NCBI RefSeq assembly: GCF_000971765.1
Contig: NZ_CP010907.1
Location: 248,001 to 312,000 of the forward strand
From: Candidatus Pantoea carbekii
GTDB taxonomy: Bacteria > Pseudomonadota > Gammaproteobacteria > Enterobacterales > Enterobacteriaceae
Length of the DNA stretch: 64,000 nt
Direction: 5' to 3'
In this document: piece by piece, positions 10,050 through 20,095 of the stretch
Layout: every line of letters begins with the position of its first letter
How positions within the stretch are numbered: the first letter of the stretch is position 1
Made by a program: the position numbers and the translations under genes
Notes under the pieces: generated by a model
The model's database searches: none
What the model was told of the DNA's origin: nothing
The model's input: the letters and a program-made list of their open reading frames with translations, nothing else

Positions 10050-12662
10050 ATGAGCGGTCTTGCAAAAGAAATTACACTAGTCAATATCGAAGAAGAATTA
10101 AAAAATTCTTATCTCGATTATGCTATGTCAGTCATTGTAGGTCGAGCCTTACCTGATGTACGTGATGGTCTTAAACCAGTTCACCGCCGTGTGCTTTTTG
10201 CTATGAGCGTCCTGGGTAATGATTGGAATAAACCTTATAAGAAATCCGCTCGTGTAGTTGGTGATGTAATTGGAAAGTACCATCCTCACGGTGATGCTGC
10301 AGTATATGACACTTTAGTGCGAATGGCACAACCGTTTTCGATGCGTTATATGTTGGTTGATGGTCAAGGTAACTTTGGTTCTATTGATGGTGATTCTGCT
10401 GCAGCAATGCGTTACACAGAAGTACGCATGGCAAAAATTTCCCATGAACTACTGTCTGACTTGGACAAAGAAACCGTTGATTTTATATCAAACTACGATA
10501 ATAGTGAACAGATTCCTGCAATTTTGCCAACAAAAATACCTAATTTATTAATAAATGGTTCATCTGGTATTGCAGTAGGCATGGCAACCAATATTCCGCC
10601 TCACAATTTAACAGAAGTAATTAACGCTTGTCTTGCTTATATTGAAGATGAAAATATCAGCTTTGAAGAATTGATCAAACATATACCTGGCCCGGATTTT
10701 CCTACTGCAGCGATTATCAATGGTCGTTATGGTATTGAAGATGCATACCGCACCGGTCGCGGTAAAATCCACATCCGTGCTCGTAGTGAAGTTAAAAACG
10801 ACGTTAAAACTGGACGTCAAAGTATTGTTATACATGAGATCCCTTATCAGGTTAATAAAGCTCGTTTAGTTGAGAAAATTGCTGAATTAGTAAAACAAAG
10901 AAAACTTGAAGGTATTAGTGCACTACGTGATGAATCTGATAAAGATGGTATGCGTATAGTAATTGAACTAAAACGTAATGTAGTGAGTGACGTAGTATTA
11001 AATAATCTTTATTCATTGACCCAACTTCAGGTATCATTTGGCATTAATATGTTAGCACTGCATCAAGGTCAGCCAAAAATCATGACGTTGAAAGATATCA
11101 TAAAATCTTTCATAAATCACCGTTGTGAAGTAGTAACACGTCGCACTGTTTTTGAATTACGCAAGGCACGTGAACGTGCTCATGTTCTTGAAGGTTTAAT
11201 TATTGCTCTTACCAATATTGATTCTATCATTGAGTTAATTCGTCGTTCTCCCACTTTAGCTAAAGCTAAAGTAGAGTTAATTTCTCAAACATGGAAATCT
11301 ACTAGTCTTTTAAAAATGTTTGATTATTCTAACAATAATTTATTTTCTTCTATATATAGCAAATCTACGTTTAATAAGTTTGATAATACTTATCATTTGA
11401 CTGAACAACAAATAGAAGCTGTTTTAGATCTGCGATTACAAAAGTTAACTAGTTTAGAAAATGAAAAATTACTTATTGAATACAAGGAAGTAATTAATCA
11501 AATTTTAAAACTCATTTCCATACTAAAAAGTACTGATTGTTTAATGGCAGTAATTCGAACAGAATTAGAAAAAATTCGTGATCAATTTGGAGATAAGCGT
11601 CGCACTGAAATTACGGTAAATAGTGCAGAACTTAATGTTGAAGATTTAATTAATCAAGAAGATGTGATAGTGACATTATCGTATCATGGGTACGTTAAAT
11701 ATCAACCTTTATCAGATTATGAAGCTCAACGACGTGGTGGTAAAGGTAAATCTGCAGCACGTATCAAAGAAGAAGACATTATCGACTGTTTGTTAGTTGC
11801 CAATACTCATGATAGCATTCTATGCTTTTCTAGTCGTGGTCGTTTATATTGGATGAAAGTCTATCAATTACCAGAAGCTAGTCGTAGTGCTCGGGGTCGT
11901 CCGATAGTTAATTTGCTACCGCTCGACGTAAATGAACGTATTACTGCTATTCTTCCTGTACGTGAATATACCAAAGGTTTTAATATTTTGATGTCTACTG
12001 CTAAAGGAACTGTTAAAAAAACTGCATTACAAGAATTTAGTCGTCCGCGTAGTACAGGAATTATTGCTATTAATTTACATAAAAATGATGAGCTTATTGG
12101 TGTTGCATTAACTAACGGTAGCGATGAAGTGATGTTATTTTCTGCTGCAGGTAAAGTAGTGCGTTTTAGCGAAGCTACTGTTCGAGCTACAGGAAGATTA
12201 GCATCAGGTGTAAGAGGCATCAAACTGGCTGAAAATGATAAAGTTGTCTCTTTAATTGTACCGCGTGCAGAAGGTGCTATTCTTACTGTAACACAGAATG
12301 GATACGGAAAACGCACTATTAATAAAGCATATCCATTAAAATCACGTGCAACTCAAGGTGTTATTTCAATTAAAGTCACCAAGCGTAATGGACCAGTTGT
12401 TGGAGCGGTGCAAGTGGTTGATAATGATCAAATTATGATGATTACTAATACTGGCACATTAGTGCGTACGCGAGTCTCTGAAGTAAGTATAGTAGGTCGT
12501 AATACTCAAGGTGTGATTTTAATTCGTACTGCCGAAAATGAGAATGTTGTTGGTTTACAACGTGTTGTTGAACCATTAAAAGATCAAGAGTTTAAAAATA
12601 TTAACGATCATGTAATAGAAAGTCCAGAGATTAGCAAATTTGAATTAAATAATTCACATTAA
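10050..12662 (+). CDS. gyrA: DNA gyrase subunit A
   Basis: Breakage-reunion subunit of DNA gyrase, working with GyrB to introduce negative supercoils. The 870 residues (875 in E. coli) align from the first residue. The catalytic tyrosine is in [11 protein letters not shown] (Tyr122). The quinolone-determining region reads [10 protein letters not shown], so position 83 is alanine where E. coli has serine; Asp87 is kept. The C-terminal DNA-wrapping pinwheel follows, with the GyrA-box AQRRGGKG near residue 560. The last ~25 residues are not the acidic tail seen in E. coli but a mixed, lysine- and asparagine-containing sequence. Confidence 0.98.
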   Translation: MSGLAKEITLVNIEEELKNSYLDYAMSVIVGRALPDVRDGLKPVHRRVLFAMSVLGNDWNKPYKKSARVVGDVIGKYHPHGDAAVYDTLVRMAQPFSMRYMLVDGQGNFGSIDGDSAAAMRYTEVRMAKISHELLSDLDKETVDFISNYDNSEQIPAILPTKIPNLLINGSSGIAVGMATNIPPHNLTEVINACLAYIEDENISFEELIKHIPGPDFPTAAIINGRYGIEDAYRTGRGKIHIRARSEVKNDVKTGRQSIVIHEIPYQVNKARLVEKIAELVKQRKLEGISALRDESDKDGMRIVIELKRNVVSDVVLNNLYSLTQLQVSFGINMLALHQGQPKIMTLKDIIKSFINHRCEVVTRRTVFELRKARERAHVLEGLIIALTNIDSIIELIRRSPTLAKAKVELISQTWKSTSLLKMFDYSNNNLFSSIYSKSTFNKFDNTYHLTEQQIEAVLDLRLQKLTSLENEKLLIEYKEVINQILKLISILKSTDCLMAVIRTELEKIRDQFGDKRRTEITVNSAELNVEDLINQEDVIVTLSYHGYVKYQPLSDYEAQRRGGKGKSAARIKEEDIIDCLLVANTHDSILCFSSRGRLYWMKVYQLPEASRSARGRPIVNLLPLDVNERITAILPVREYTKGFNILMSTAKGTVKKTALQEFSRPRSTGIIAINLHKNDELIGVALTNGSDEVMLFSAAGKVVRFSEATVRATGRLASGVRGIKLAENDKVVSLIVPRAEGAILTVTQNGYGKRTINKAYPLKSRATQGVISIKVTKRNGPVVGAVQVVDNDQIMMITNTGTLVRTRVSEVSIVGRNTQGVILIRTAENENVVGLQRVVEPLKDQEFKNINDHVIESPEISKFELNNSH

Positions 12663-13475
12663 CAATCAATGATTTTTTATCTATAATTTGATTATATGAT
12701 TAAAGTCAATAAAAATAATATGGTCTATATTATTTCTTTTCTTAACAGAATGATAAGTTTGTAATTTAATTATCATGAAATCATGGAAATTACTTTTATC
12801 TTTATATTAATTAAGGTTAATCAAATTTATTAATCATTTGAGAATAAATGTTTTTATTTTGGCGGATATTATTTATTGGTAATAAATAATATCCGCCATA
12901 TCATTATTCTTTTAGTTGTTCTCAATCTAAATGAGAGTTAATTAAGAATAAGCAGCAAATTGTTGATTTGTCGTTCTACTAAAGATAAAAATTGTATTTA
13001 AGGATCGTAATCTCTTGAAAGAACGGGACTATATTTCGATATGAATTATACATGGGCTAATTTTTTAAAGTTATTAAATAATATATCTTAATATATGAAG
13101 TTATTTGAAATAAAACGCCAATTTTACAAAAATTTCTAATTAAAAACCGTATGTTATTTGTTTTTCATTGCTCAACAAATTCAATATTTATTTATACGTC
13201 ATTTAGATTCAAGATTTATTAAATCTAAATGAATACAATAATACGCATAATTATATACGAAAATAATAAAAAAATATATTTTTATGTATGTAAATTCAAT
13301 TTATAATATGTAAATATTTGTAATATTTACATATTAAATGAATGTTTATTTATTAAAATTTTAAAAATCTATTTTCACTAATTCAAATGGTATATACATA
13401 TTAGTATAGATTTATATTCTCTTTTATAAAAAATTATTTAAAAAAATTCAAGTATATTCAATCAAGGGCAATAAA
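12663..13475. other. 0.8-kb spacer between gyrA and the porin gene
   Basis: No coding frame. It holds a perfect hairpin (12861-12897, listed separately) and a long AT-rich run upstream of the porin gene. In E. coli this interval carries rcs and ato genes and the micF RNA; no trace of any of these could be read. Confidence 0.5.
12861..12897. repeat. Perfect 17-bp inverted repeat with a 3-base loop
   Basis: Arms at 12861-12877 and 12881-12897 are exact reverse complements, begin with GGCGGATATT, and enclose GGT. The outer five bases are GC-rich in a surrounding sequence that is nearly pure A/T. It lies 199 bases past gyrA. There is no good T-run on either side, so it is not a standard intrinsic terminator, although it could still stop or stabilise the gyrA transcript. 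Confidence 0.8.
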
Positions 13476-14600
13476 ATGACATTTCGTATTTTCTCCATTA
13501 TAATTACTTTGTTTTTGTTTGTAAATTTAGCAAGCGCTGCTGAAATTTATAATAAAGATAATAATAAGCTAGATTTTTACGGTACCTTGGAAGGAGCATA
13601 TCGTTTTTCTTCCTATTATGACAATACAAATAATGATCAATCCTATGTTTGCGTTGGTTTGAAAGGTGAAACAAAATTAACCAATCAAATTATTGGGTAT
13701 AGTCAGTGGGAATACCAATCGCTTTTGAAATTGTCTGAATTTGAAAACACAAATAATCATATAGTGCGTTTAGGACTTATAGGTATGAAATTCAATGATA
13801 TTGGTTCTTTTGATTATGGCCGTAATTATGGCGTGATGTATGATATCTCTACATGGACCAATGTTTTGCCAGCATTTGGAGGTGATACCTATGATGTAGA
13901 TAATTTTATGTTTCAGCGCGGTAATGGCATGCTAACTTATCGTAGTAATAATTTTTTTGGCTTGGCGAAGGGCTTAAATTTCGCTATTCAGTATCAGCAT
14001 GAAAATAATAATTTAACTGAAATAGAAGAGTCAGGTCGTGATGTATTAAATGAAAATGGTCAAGGATGGGGCTTGAGTAGTACTTATAATATAGGTTCAG
14101 GTTTGGATATTGGCATAGCAACTTTTCAATCCTATCGTACTGATAATCAAAATGGAAAAATTTCACGTACCTATAATATTGTAGGTCGTAACCATAAAGC
14201 AAAAGCTTACGCTGGAGGTTTTAGATATCAAATTAATAACTTTTACTTAGCTACTACATATACACGTTCTTATAACGCAATACACTTTGGTACTAGCGGA
14301 TATGGCTACCTTTACGGTTATGCAGATTACACGAATAACCTTGAAATAGTTGCACAATATCAATTCGATTTTGGTTTGAAACCGTCTTTAGCGTTTATTT
14401 CTTCAGTTGGAAAAGTGAAAGATTATGGCCATCGAAAACTACAGCAATATGTCAGTATAGGTGCAACTTATAATTTTAATAAACACCTATATGCTTATTG
14501 TGACTTTAAAATCAACTTGTTAAACGATAATAACTTTAACGATTCATGCGGTACAAATGCTTGTAGCATGGCTGCATTAGGATTAGCTTATAAATTTTAG
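13476..14600 (+). CDS. Outer membrane general porin, OmpC/OmpF family
   Basis: Trimeric 16-strand beta-barrel channel of the outer membrane. The 374-residue precursor has a signal peptide (residues 1-21, cleavage after ASA) and a mature start AEIYNKDNNKLDFYGTLEG typical of OmpC/OmpF. The loop-3 region NVLPAFGGDTYDVDNFMFQR and the closing strand ending in GLAYKF with C-terminal Phe are recognisable. Two acidic eyelet residues of the E. coli proteins (Asp and Glu in TDVLPEFGG) are replaced by Asn and Ala. The location between gyrA and apbE equals that of ompC in E. coli, but sequence divergence does not allow ompC and ompF to be separated. A clear terminator follows. Confidence 0.93.
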   Translation: MTFRIFSIIITLFLFVNLASAAEIYNKDNNKLDFYGTLEGAYRFSSYYDNTNNDQSYVCVGLKGETKLTNQIIGYSQWEYQSLLKLSEFENTNNHIVRLGLIGMKFNDIGSFDYGRNYGVMYDISTWTNVLPAFGGDTYDVDNFMFQRGNGMLTYRSNNFFGLAKGLNFAIQYQHENNNLTEIEESGRDVLNENGQGWGLSSTYNIGSGLDIGIATFQSYRTDNQNGKISRTYNIVGRNHKAKAYAGGFRYQINNFYLATTYTRSYNAIHFGTSGYGYLYGYADYTNNLEIVAQYQFDFGLKPSLAFISSVGKVKDYGHRKLQQYVSIGATYNFNKHLYAYCDFKINLLNDNNFNDSCGTNACSMAALGLAYKF

Positions 14601-14606
14601 GTATGT

Positions 14607-14647
14607 AATTAAGCGTGGTTCATATCAAAAATCATGCTTAATTTTTT
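14607..14647 (+). terminator. Intrinsic terminator of the porin gene
   Basis: An 11-bp stem with one G-U pair (arms at 14607-14617 and 14633-14643) is followed by a run of six T, starting six bases after the porin stop codon. Confidence 0.8.
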
Positions 14648-14932
14648 GAAACTTATTCTGTATAGCATACAAGATATATAAAATATTTAAAAAATTTATT
14701 GAATAATTTATATGTATTTTTATCTTTAAATAATTTAGATTTAGCTATATTAATTCATAATTAACAAGATCTATTAATGATGTATATATTTAATAAATTT
14801 AAAAATAATTATTCATGCGAAGTAAATAATTTTTTGTATAAATAACCAGAAAGAGTTTTTACCTAATTTTAGAATTAATTTCATTTCATTTATTTATATT
14901 ATTTTAATCAATTCTAAATTGAGGAATAGTAT

Positions 14933-15958
14933 ATGCGTTTTCAGAAATTTCTATTAATCATTTTAGCAGTTCAAATGCTAAATAGCTGCAATAATCATGA
15001 TACAAATCAAGGTACTATATTGCATGGAAAGACTATGGGTACTATATGGACTGTACACATAATGGATATCAAAAATCATCACAAGGATGAATTAAGACGT
15101 CTTATTCAGGAACAATTAGACAGAGATGACAATGATTTTTCAACATGGAAAACAAACTCAGCATTATCACATTTTAATCGATACCAGGGTTCTGATCCAC
15201 AACCTATAAGCATTGGTATGGCCGATATTGTCACTGAAGCATTACGTATCGGTATGAAAACAGGTGGTTACATGAATATTATGGTGGGTCCATTAGTTAA
15301 TTTATGGGGTTTTGGTCCAATGCAAGAACCATTGCATACACCTAATGAAAATGAAATTGCCTCAGCAAAAGCCTTAACAAATTTAGAACATTTACGTTTA
15401 ATTCAAGATATTAATGGACAATGGTTACAAAAAGATTTGCCAAGTATATATGTCGACCTTTCAACTATGGGAGAAGGTTATGCCACTGATCATCTTGCAC
15501 GACTAATGGAAGAACAGGGAATTACGAACTATCTTGTTTCGGTTGGTGGTGCAGTATTATGTCGAGGTAAAAGTTCATACGATAAACCTTGGAAAGTAGC
15601 GATTCAAAAACCAACGGATCGAGAAAATGCAGTAGAAGCACGTGTTGAACTCAAAGGGCATGGGATCAGTACCGCAGGTAGTTATCGTAACTATTACGAA
15701 CTAGACGGTAAACGTATTTCACATATTATTGATCCAAGTACTGGACGTCCTATTAATCATAATTTAGTTTCAGCAACTGTAATTGCTACTACGGCCTTAG
15801 AAGCTGATGGATGGGATACTGCTTTATTAGTAATAGGAACCGAACGTGCTAAGATGTTAGCTCTTAAAGAACATTTAGCTGTATATCTGATCACTAAAGA
15901 AGGTAAAAATTTTACACATTGGATATCACCGCAATTTAAATCTTTTTTAGTCGGTTAA
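14933..15958 (+). CDS. apbE: FAD:protein FMN transferase lipoprotein
   Basis: Attaches FMN covalently to threonine of redox proteins such as RnfG/RsxG or NqrC on the periplasmic face. The 341 residues (351 in E. coli) start with a lipoprotein signal whose lipobox LNSC places the modified cysteine at residue 19. Family blocks are intact: HGKTMGTIWTV, MNIMVGPLVNLWGFGP, YVDLSTMGEGYATDHL, YLVSVGGAV, GISTAGSYRNYYELDGKRIS and IIDPSTGRPI. It stands alone, 285 bases after the porin terminator. Its client protein is not in this window, so either an Rnf/Rsx or Nqr complex is encoded elsewhere or the gene serves another acceptor. Confidence 0.96.
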   Translation: MRFQKFLLIILAVQMLNSCNNHDTNQGTILHGKTMGTIWTVHIMDIKNHHKDELRRLIQEQLDRDDNDFSTWKTNSALSHFNRYQGSDPQPISIGMADIVTEALRIGMKTGGYMNIMVGPLVNLWGFGPMQEPLHTPNENEIASAKALTNLEHLRLIQDINGQWLQKDLPSIYVDLSTMGEGYATDHLARLMEEQGITNYLVSVGGAVLCRGKSSYDKPWKVAIQKPTDRENAVEARVELKGHGISTAGSYRNYYELDGKRISHIIDPSTGRPINHNLVSATVIATTALEADGWDTALLVIGTERAKMLALKEHLAVYLITKEGKNFTHWISPQFKSFLVG

Positions 15959-16134
15959 TTATAAAAAAATTTAAATATAAACATTATATTTTTAATAAAA
16001 ATGCCATCATTTTAGATTAATATCTATTTTATTAAATATTTAGCTAAGAGTGTTATTAATTATTTATTAGATAAATTAAGTTGTACGCTTAATCTATATT
16101 AGTGTATTTTTATTATGTAATTTGGAAAGGTAAT

Positions 16135-16980
16135 ATGAAGTATATTGGTGCACATGTTAGTATTTTAGGGGGAGTAGACAAAGCAGTAATCCGTGCTCAT
16201 GATATTAAAGCTACTGCATTTGCACTGTTTACTAAAAATCAACGACAATGGCATGCAACTCAGCTATCAGAAAAGATAATTCATGCTTTTAAAAATGCCT
16301 GTAAAAAATATGGTTTTAGTTCTTCACAAATTTTACCTCATATCAGCTTTTTAATTAACTTAGGGCATCCAGATAAGCAAGTACTAGAGAAATCGCGCGC
16401 TGCATTTCTTAATGAAATGCAGCGCGCTGAACAACTAGGTCTAACATTATTGAATTTCCATCCAGGTAGTCATTTACAAAAAATTGATCAACAAACATGT
16501 CTTAAACGTATTTCAGAATCTATTAATATCGTTTTGAACAAAACTAATCATGTTACTGCTGTAATTGAAAACACAGCAGGTCAGGGCAGTAATATAGGAT
16601 TTCGATTCGAACATCTTGCAAAAATTATTGAAAATGTAGAAGATCAATCACGCATTGGAGTATGTATTGATACTTGTCATACCTTTGCGAGCGGTTATGA
16701 TCTACGCACTGAACAAGATTGTATTAAAACTTTTAGTGAATTCAATGAGATAATAGATTTTAAATATTTACGAGGTATGCATTTAAATGATACAAAAAGC
16801 ACATTAGGCGGTCGTATAGACCGACATCATAGTCTAGGTCAAGGTAATATAGGTAAAATTGCTTTTAATTGGATTATGAAAAATCCACGTTTTGATAATA
16901 TACCTCTTATACTTGAAACTATTAATCCTTGTATTTGGACAAATGAAATTAAGTGGTTAAAATCGCAGTGCTTAAACTAA
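16135..16980 (+). CDS. nfo: Endonuclease IV (AP endonuclease)
   Basis: Zinc-dependent apurinic/apyrimidinic endonuclease of base-excision repair, TIM-barrel fold. From the ATG at 16135, behind GGAAAGG, it has 281 residues and begins MKYIGAHVS exactly like the family; an in-frame start 33 bases upstream is ignored. Metal ligands are seen in [39 protein letters not shown] and [10 protein letters not shown], and LILETINP is near the end. An internal perfect 14-bp inverted repeat lies at 16395-16427. Keeping an AP endonuclease is notable in a genome this eroded. Confidence 0.97.
   Translation: MKYIGAHVSILGGVDKAVIRAHDIKATAFALFTKNQRQWHATQLSEKIIHAFKNACKKYGFSSSQILPHISFLINLGHPDKQVLEKSRAAFLNEMQRAEQLGLTLLNFHPGSHLQKIDQQTCLKRISESINIVLNKTNHVTAVIENTAGQGSNIGFRFEHLAKIIENVEDQSRIGVCIDTCHTFASGYDLRTEQDCIKTFSEFNEIIDFKYLRGMHLNDTKSTLGGRIDRHHSLGQGNIGKIAFNWIMKNPRFDNIPLILETINPCIWTNEIKWLKSQCLN
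16395..16427. repeat. Perfect 14-bp inverted repeat inside nfo
   Basis: Arms at 16395-16408 (GCGCGCTGCATTTC) and 16414-16427 are exact complements around a five-base loop TTAAT, within the codons for [11 protein letters not shown]. The E. coli protein reads RDAFIDEMQRC here, so several of the differing codons fall within the palindrome. Confidence 0.85.
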
Positions 16981-18188
16981 ATTATCGATATTTATACCAT
17001 TGATTTCGATTATAAATTTAATTCAATAATTAAATGTTTGTATTATATTATTTTGAATATCATATAATTATGTCATCAACAATATTTTAACTAAATCTCT
17101 GTGATCATAAAAATATCATTATTCAACACTTTAAATTATTTAACGTTTATTTGCATTTGAAAATTAATATCTATTTAACAAATAATATTTTTTATTCATA
17201 TTTATAAAAAAATATTAAAATTAAAAATTAAAATTAATTTAGATAACATTATAATAAAATATACCGAACTAGAAGTTTACCAAAATTTTTTTTTAAATAA
17301 AAAATAATATAACTCACTAATTATTAAATTATCACAGATACGCATGATCACTTGAATAAAAATATGTTATAAAGATATCAAATTTTAATATGCATTAATT
17401 TAATTAAAATACTAAATTATATGTTTATTATTTTTATCTTAGATATTTATTGTTCTAATAAAATAGAAGTAAAAATTTTAACTATATTAAATTAATAAAT
17501 TTAATCTAAAAAATAATTATTTTTTAATTTTTAAAACTTTTTTAGTTTAAAATATCAAATATCAAATCTTATTTTTCTATCTCGATAAATATAGTATTTT
17601 ATATCAATGAAAATGTTTATTATTTTAGTCATGAAAATATAATTAAATACTGTTACCATATAAATGATTTGAACATCATCAATAATAATATTATATATAT
17701 AAAAGCAATTTCATTGCACATAATTTATTCTAAATTTTAGTCTCATTCACAATTATAAATAAAAAATTCTTGTTTATTTTTTTAACTAAATAATTTAAAT
17801 AAACAGTACGGATATTACACAAAGCAATAAAATTTTTTTTAAATATTTCTTTAAATTTAAAATGAAAATATATATTCATCTTTCATTAAAGAGTAATATA
17901 TAAAATAAAATGCATATTTGTAATTTAAAAAAATTATAATATATCATACTGTAAAAATAATACTAACTAATAGTATTTATTAAAATAATTTACTACGCAT
18001 TTTCTGTTAAATTTTATAAAATTTATATATATTAGATAATACAAAATTACTTACTTGTGTATTAATTATTTACTTATCTTACTTATAGCGTTATACTATA
18101 ATCCTTATTTTTAGATAAATTCAGAAAGTGATATTGATGTATATTATCTCACGATTCTATAAATTTAAAATTCTTAAAGAGATGCTAA
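16981..18188. other. 1.2-kb AT-rich desert between nfo and rplY
   Basis: Dominated by A/T homopolymer-rich sequence with stops in all frames. I saw no RNA gene and no recognisable gene remnant. The promoter and 5' leader of rplY must lie in its last part; an AAAGAGATG stretch just before 18189 gives the ribosome site. Confidence 0.55.
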
Positions 18189-18476
18189 ATGTTTATTATT
18201 AATGCAAAAATACGAACAGAAAATGGTAAAAGTGCAAGTCGGCGTTTGCGATTAAAAAACAAATTTCCAGCTATAATTTACGGAATTAAAGAAACTACTG
18301 CACTTTCTATTGAATTGGAGCACGATGTAATTATGAATATGCAAAATCAGAATAATTTTTATAGCGAAGCGCTAAGCATACTGCTCAACGGGAAAGAAAT
18401 TAAAGTTAAAATTCAAGCTGTTCAACGCCATCCATTCAAGAAAAGATTTTATCATATTGATTTTATTAGAATATAA
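18189..18476 (+). CDS. rplY: 50S ribosomal protein L25
   Basis: Binds 5S rRNA in the central protuberance of the large subunit. The 95 residues match the short, single-domain E. coli form (94 residues): [17 protein letters not shown] near the N-terminus and [17 protein letters not shown] at the end. No CTC extension. It is single-gene and flanked by long spacers, with tRNA-Pro downstream as in E. coli. Confidence 0.96.
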   Translation: MFIINAKIRTENGKSASRRLRLKNKFPAIIYGIKETTALSIELEHDVIMNMQNQNNFYSEALSILLNGKEIKVKIQAVQRHPFKKRFYHIDFIRI

Positions 18477-18841
18477 ATTATATTAGTGAAAAATTTTTAT
18501 AAATTTCCACGTATATCACATTATATAAAAAAATTGTATTATTTATAATTTGTTTACAATTCAATTTGTAAACTTATCATCACAAACTAAAAAAGCGAAA
18601 TGTACTTAATACAATTTTGATTTATACTTAATATTTAAAATCAAATTCTACATTATATTAATTTTCAATGTTATTTATTTATTTATAATAAAATAACGTT
18701 AGCTATAAAATCAAATAAACTTTAATATGATAACCTAATCATAAACTAAACAGTAATAAAATATTTATGAAAAATTTTTTATAAGTAAATAATAATTTTC
18801 ATTCTTAAGTATATATATTGTATTGATGCAATTTGGATATT
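18477..18841. other. Spacer between rplY and tRNA-Pro
   Basis: 365 bases of AT-rich sequence without a coding frame. No convincing terminator after rplY was seen. Confidence 0.5.
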
Positions 18842-18915
18842 CGGCACGTGGCGCAGTTTGGTAGCGCACTGTCATGGGGTGTCAGGGGTCAGAGGTTCAA
18901 ATCCTCTCGTGCCGA
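18842..18915 (+). tRNA. proL: tRNA-Pro(GGG)
   Basis: A 74-base cloverleaf close to E. coli proL: acceptor CGGCACG pairs with CGTGCCG, the anticodon loop reads CATGGGGTG with anticodon GGG, and the T arm is AGAGGTTCAAATCCTCT. The discriminator is A. The 3' bases after it are CCT, not CCA, so the CCA end is not encoded and must be added by tRNA nucleotidyltransferase. GGG reads CCC and CCU codons. Confidence 0.96.
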
Positions 18916-19188
18916 CCTAAAAGTTGAATCATGAACTTGTATGAATAAAATAAATGTCAGCATTGCAAATGCGTTATAAAATATAAAACTGATAAGATAA
19001 AAAGAATTGCATAATTATTAAGATATCAATAGGTATATTCTAATACAATAAATAGTTTTTACTTCCTAAATTAATAAGTTAATCAAATTCAGTCAGCGAT
19101 CGAAATATATGCTTGTGATTTTTTCTCTGTATACAAAAAAACATTTACTTAATTGTGATGTATTATTTATTATAAAAACGAGGATAAA

Positions 19189-19854
19189 ATGAGAATTCTA
19201 AGTCAAGAAGCACTTATAGTTCATCAAGCCCTATTAAAACATGGTCTAGAAACACCATTCCGCACTGAAGAATATAAAATAGATGAACAATCGCGGCAAA
19301 ATAAAATTGCTGATCATCTTTCTCAAATTATGAAATTATTAAATTTAGATTTAAAAGATGATAGTTTAATGGAGACACCGTATCGTATTGCTAAAATGTA
19401 TACAAATGAAATTTTTTCGGGTCTCGACTATATTAATTTTCCAGAAATTACTGTTATCCCAAATAAGATGAAAGTAGATGAAATGGTTACAGTACATGAT
19501 ATTACACTAACTAGTACTTGTGAACATCATTTTGTCATCATTGATGGAAAGGCTACTGTAGCTTATATTCCAAAAGATAAAGTAATCGGTCTATCAAAAA
19601 TTAATCGTATTGTTCATTTTTTTTCTCAACGACCACAGGTTCAAGAACGTTTAACTCAGCAAATATTAATTGCATTACAAACTTTACTTAATACAAATAA
19701 TGTAGCAGTTTCCATCGATGCTATTCATTATTGTGTAAAAGCACGCGGGATAAAAGATAGTAATAGTGCTACAACTACTACATCTCTAGGTGGTTTATTT
19801 AAAGCTAGCTACAATACTCGTACTGAATTTTTACGTGTAGTACATCAAATATAA
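19189..19854 (+). CDS. folE: GTP cyclohydrolase I
   Basis: Converts GTP to 7,8-dihydroneopterin triphosphate, the first step of folate synthesis. The 221 residues (222 in E. coli) align fully after a variable first 30. The zinc ligands lie in TSTCEHHF and HYCVKARG, and the family block [20 protein letters not shown] is present. The start at 19189 is preceded by GAGG. It is convergent with metG across a hairpin. It indicates that folate is still made, whether for the bacterium or the host. Confidence 0.97.
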   Translation: MRILSQEALIVHQALLKHGLETPFRTEEYKIDEQSRQNKIADHLSQIMKLLNLDLKDDSLMETPYRIAKMYTNEIFSGLDYINFPEITVIPNKMKVDEMVTVHDITLTSTCEHHFVIIDGKATVAYIPKDKVIGLSKINRIVHFFSQRPQVQERLTQQILIALQTLLNTNNVAVSIDAIHYCVKARGIKDSNSATTTTSLGGLFKASYNTRTEFLRVVHQI

Positions 19855-19977
19855 CAACAATGCATAGGAATTTTATGTTGGGTTAACTGACAACTATAAG
19901 AATAATATTAACAAAAATTTTAATTTTACTATCTGAAATTTATTCAAAATAATTTAACTAAACTATAGACTAAAATT

Positions 19978-20010
19978 TTTTCTAAAATCATGAACATGAT
20001 TTTTAGAAAA
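19978..20010. terminator. Hairpin between convergent folE and metG
   Basis: A 15-bp stem with one bulged T and a two-base loop (arms 19978-19992 and 19995-20010) lies 124 bases after folE and 86 bases after the metG end. T-rich bases on the left arm side and A-rich on the right arm could make it work in both directions, though there is no separate U-tract. Confidence 0.5.
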
Positions 20011-20095
20011 TCAATTCTAATTATCTAATTTAATCCTTTTCATAGTAAAACTTTCACTGAAAACAGCAAAAATCATATCAATTTAATTATATTGA

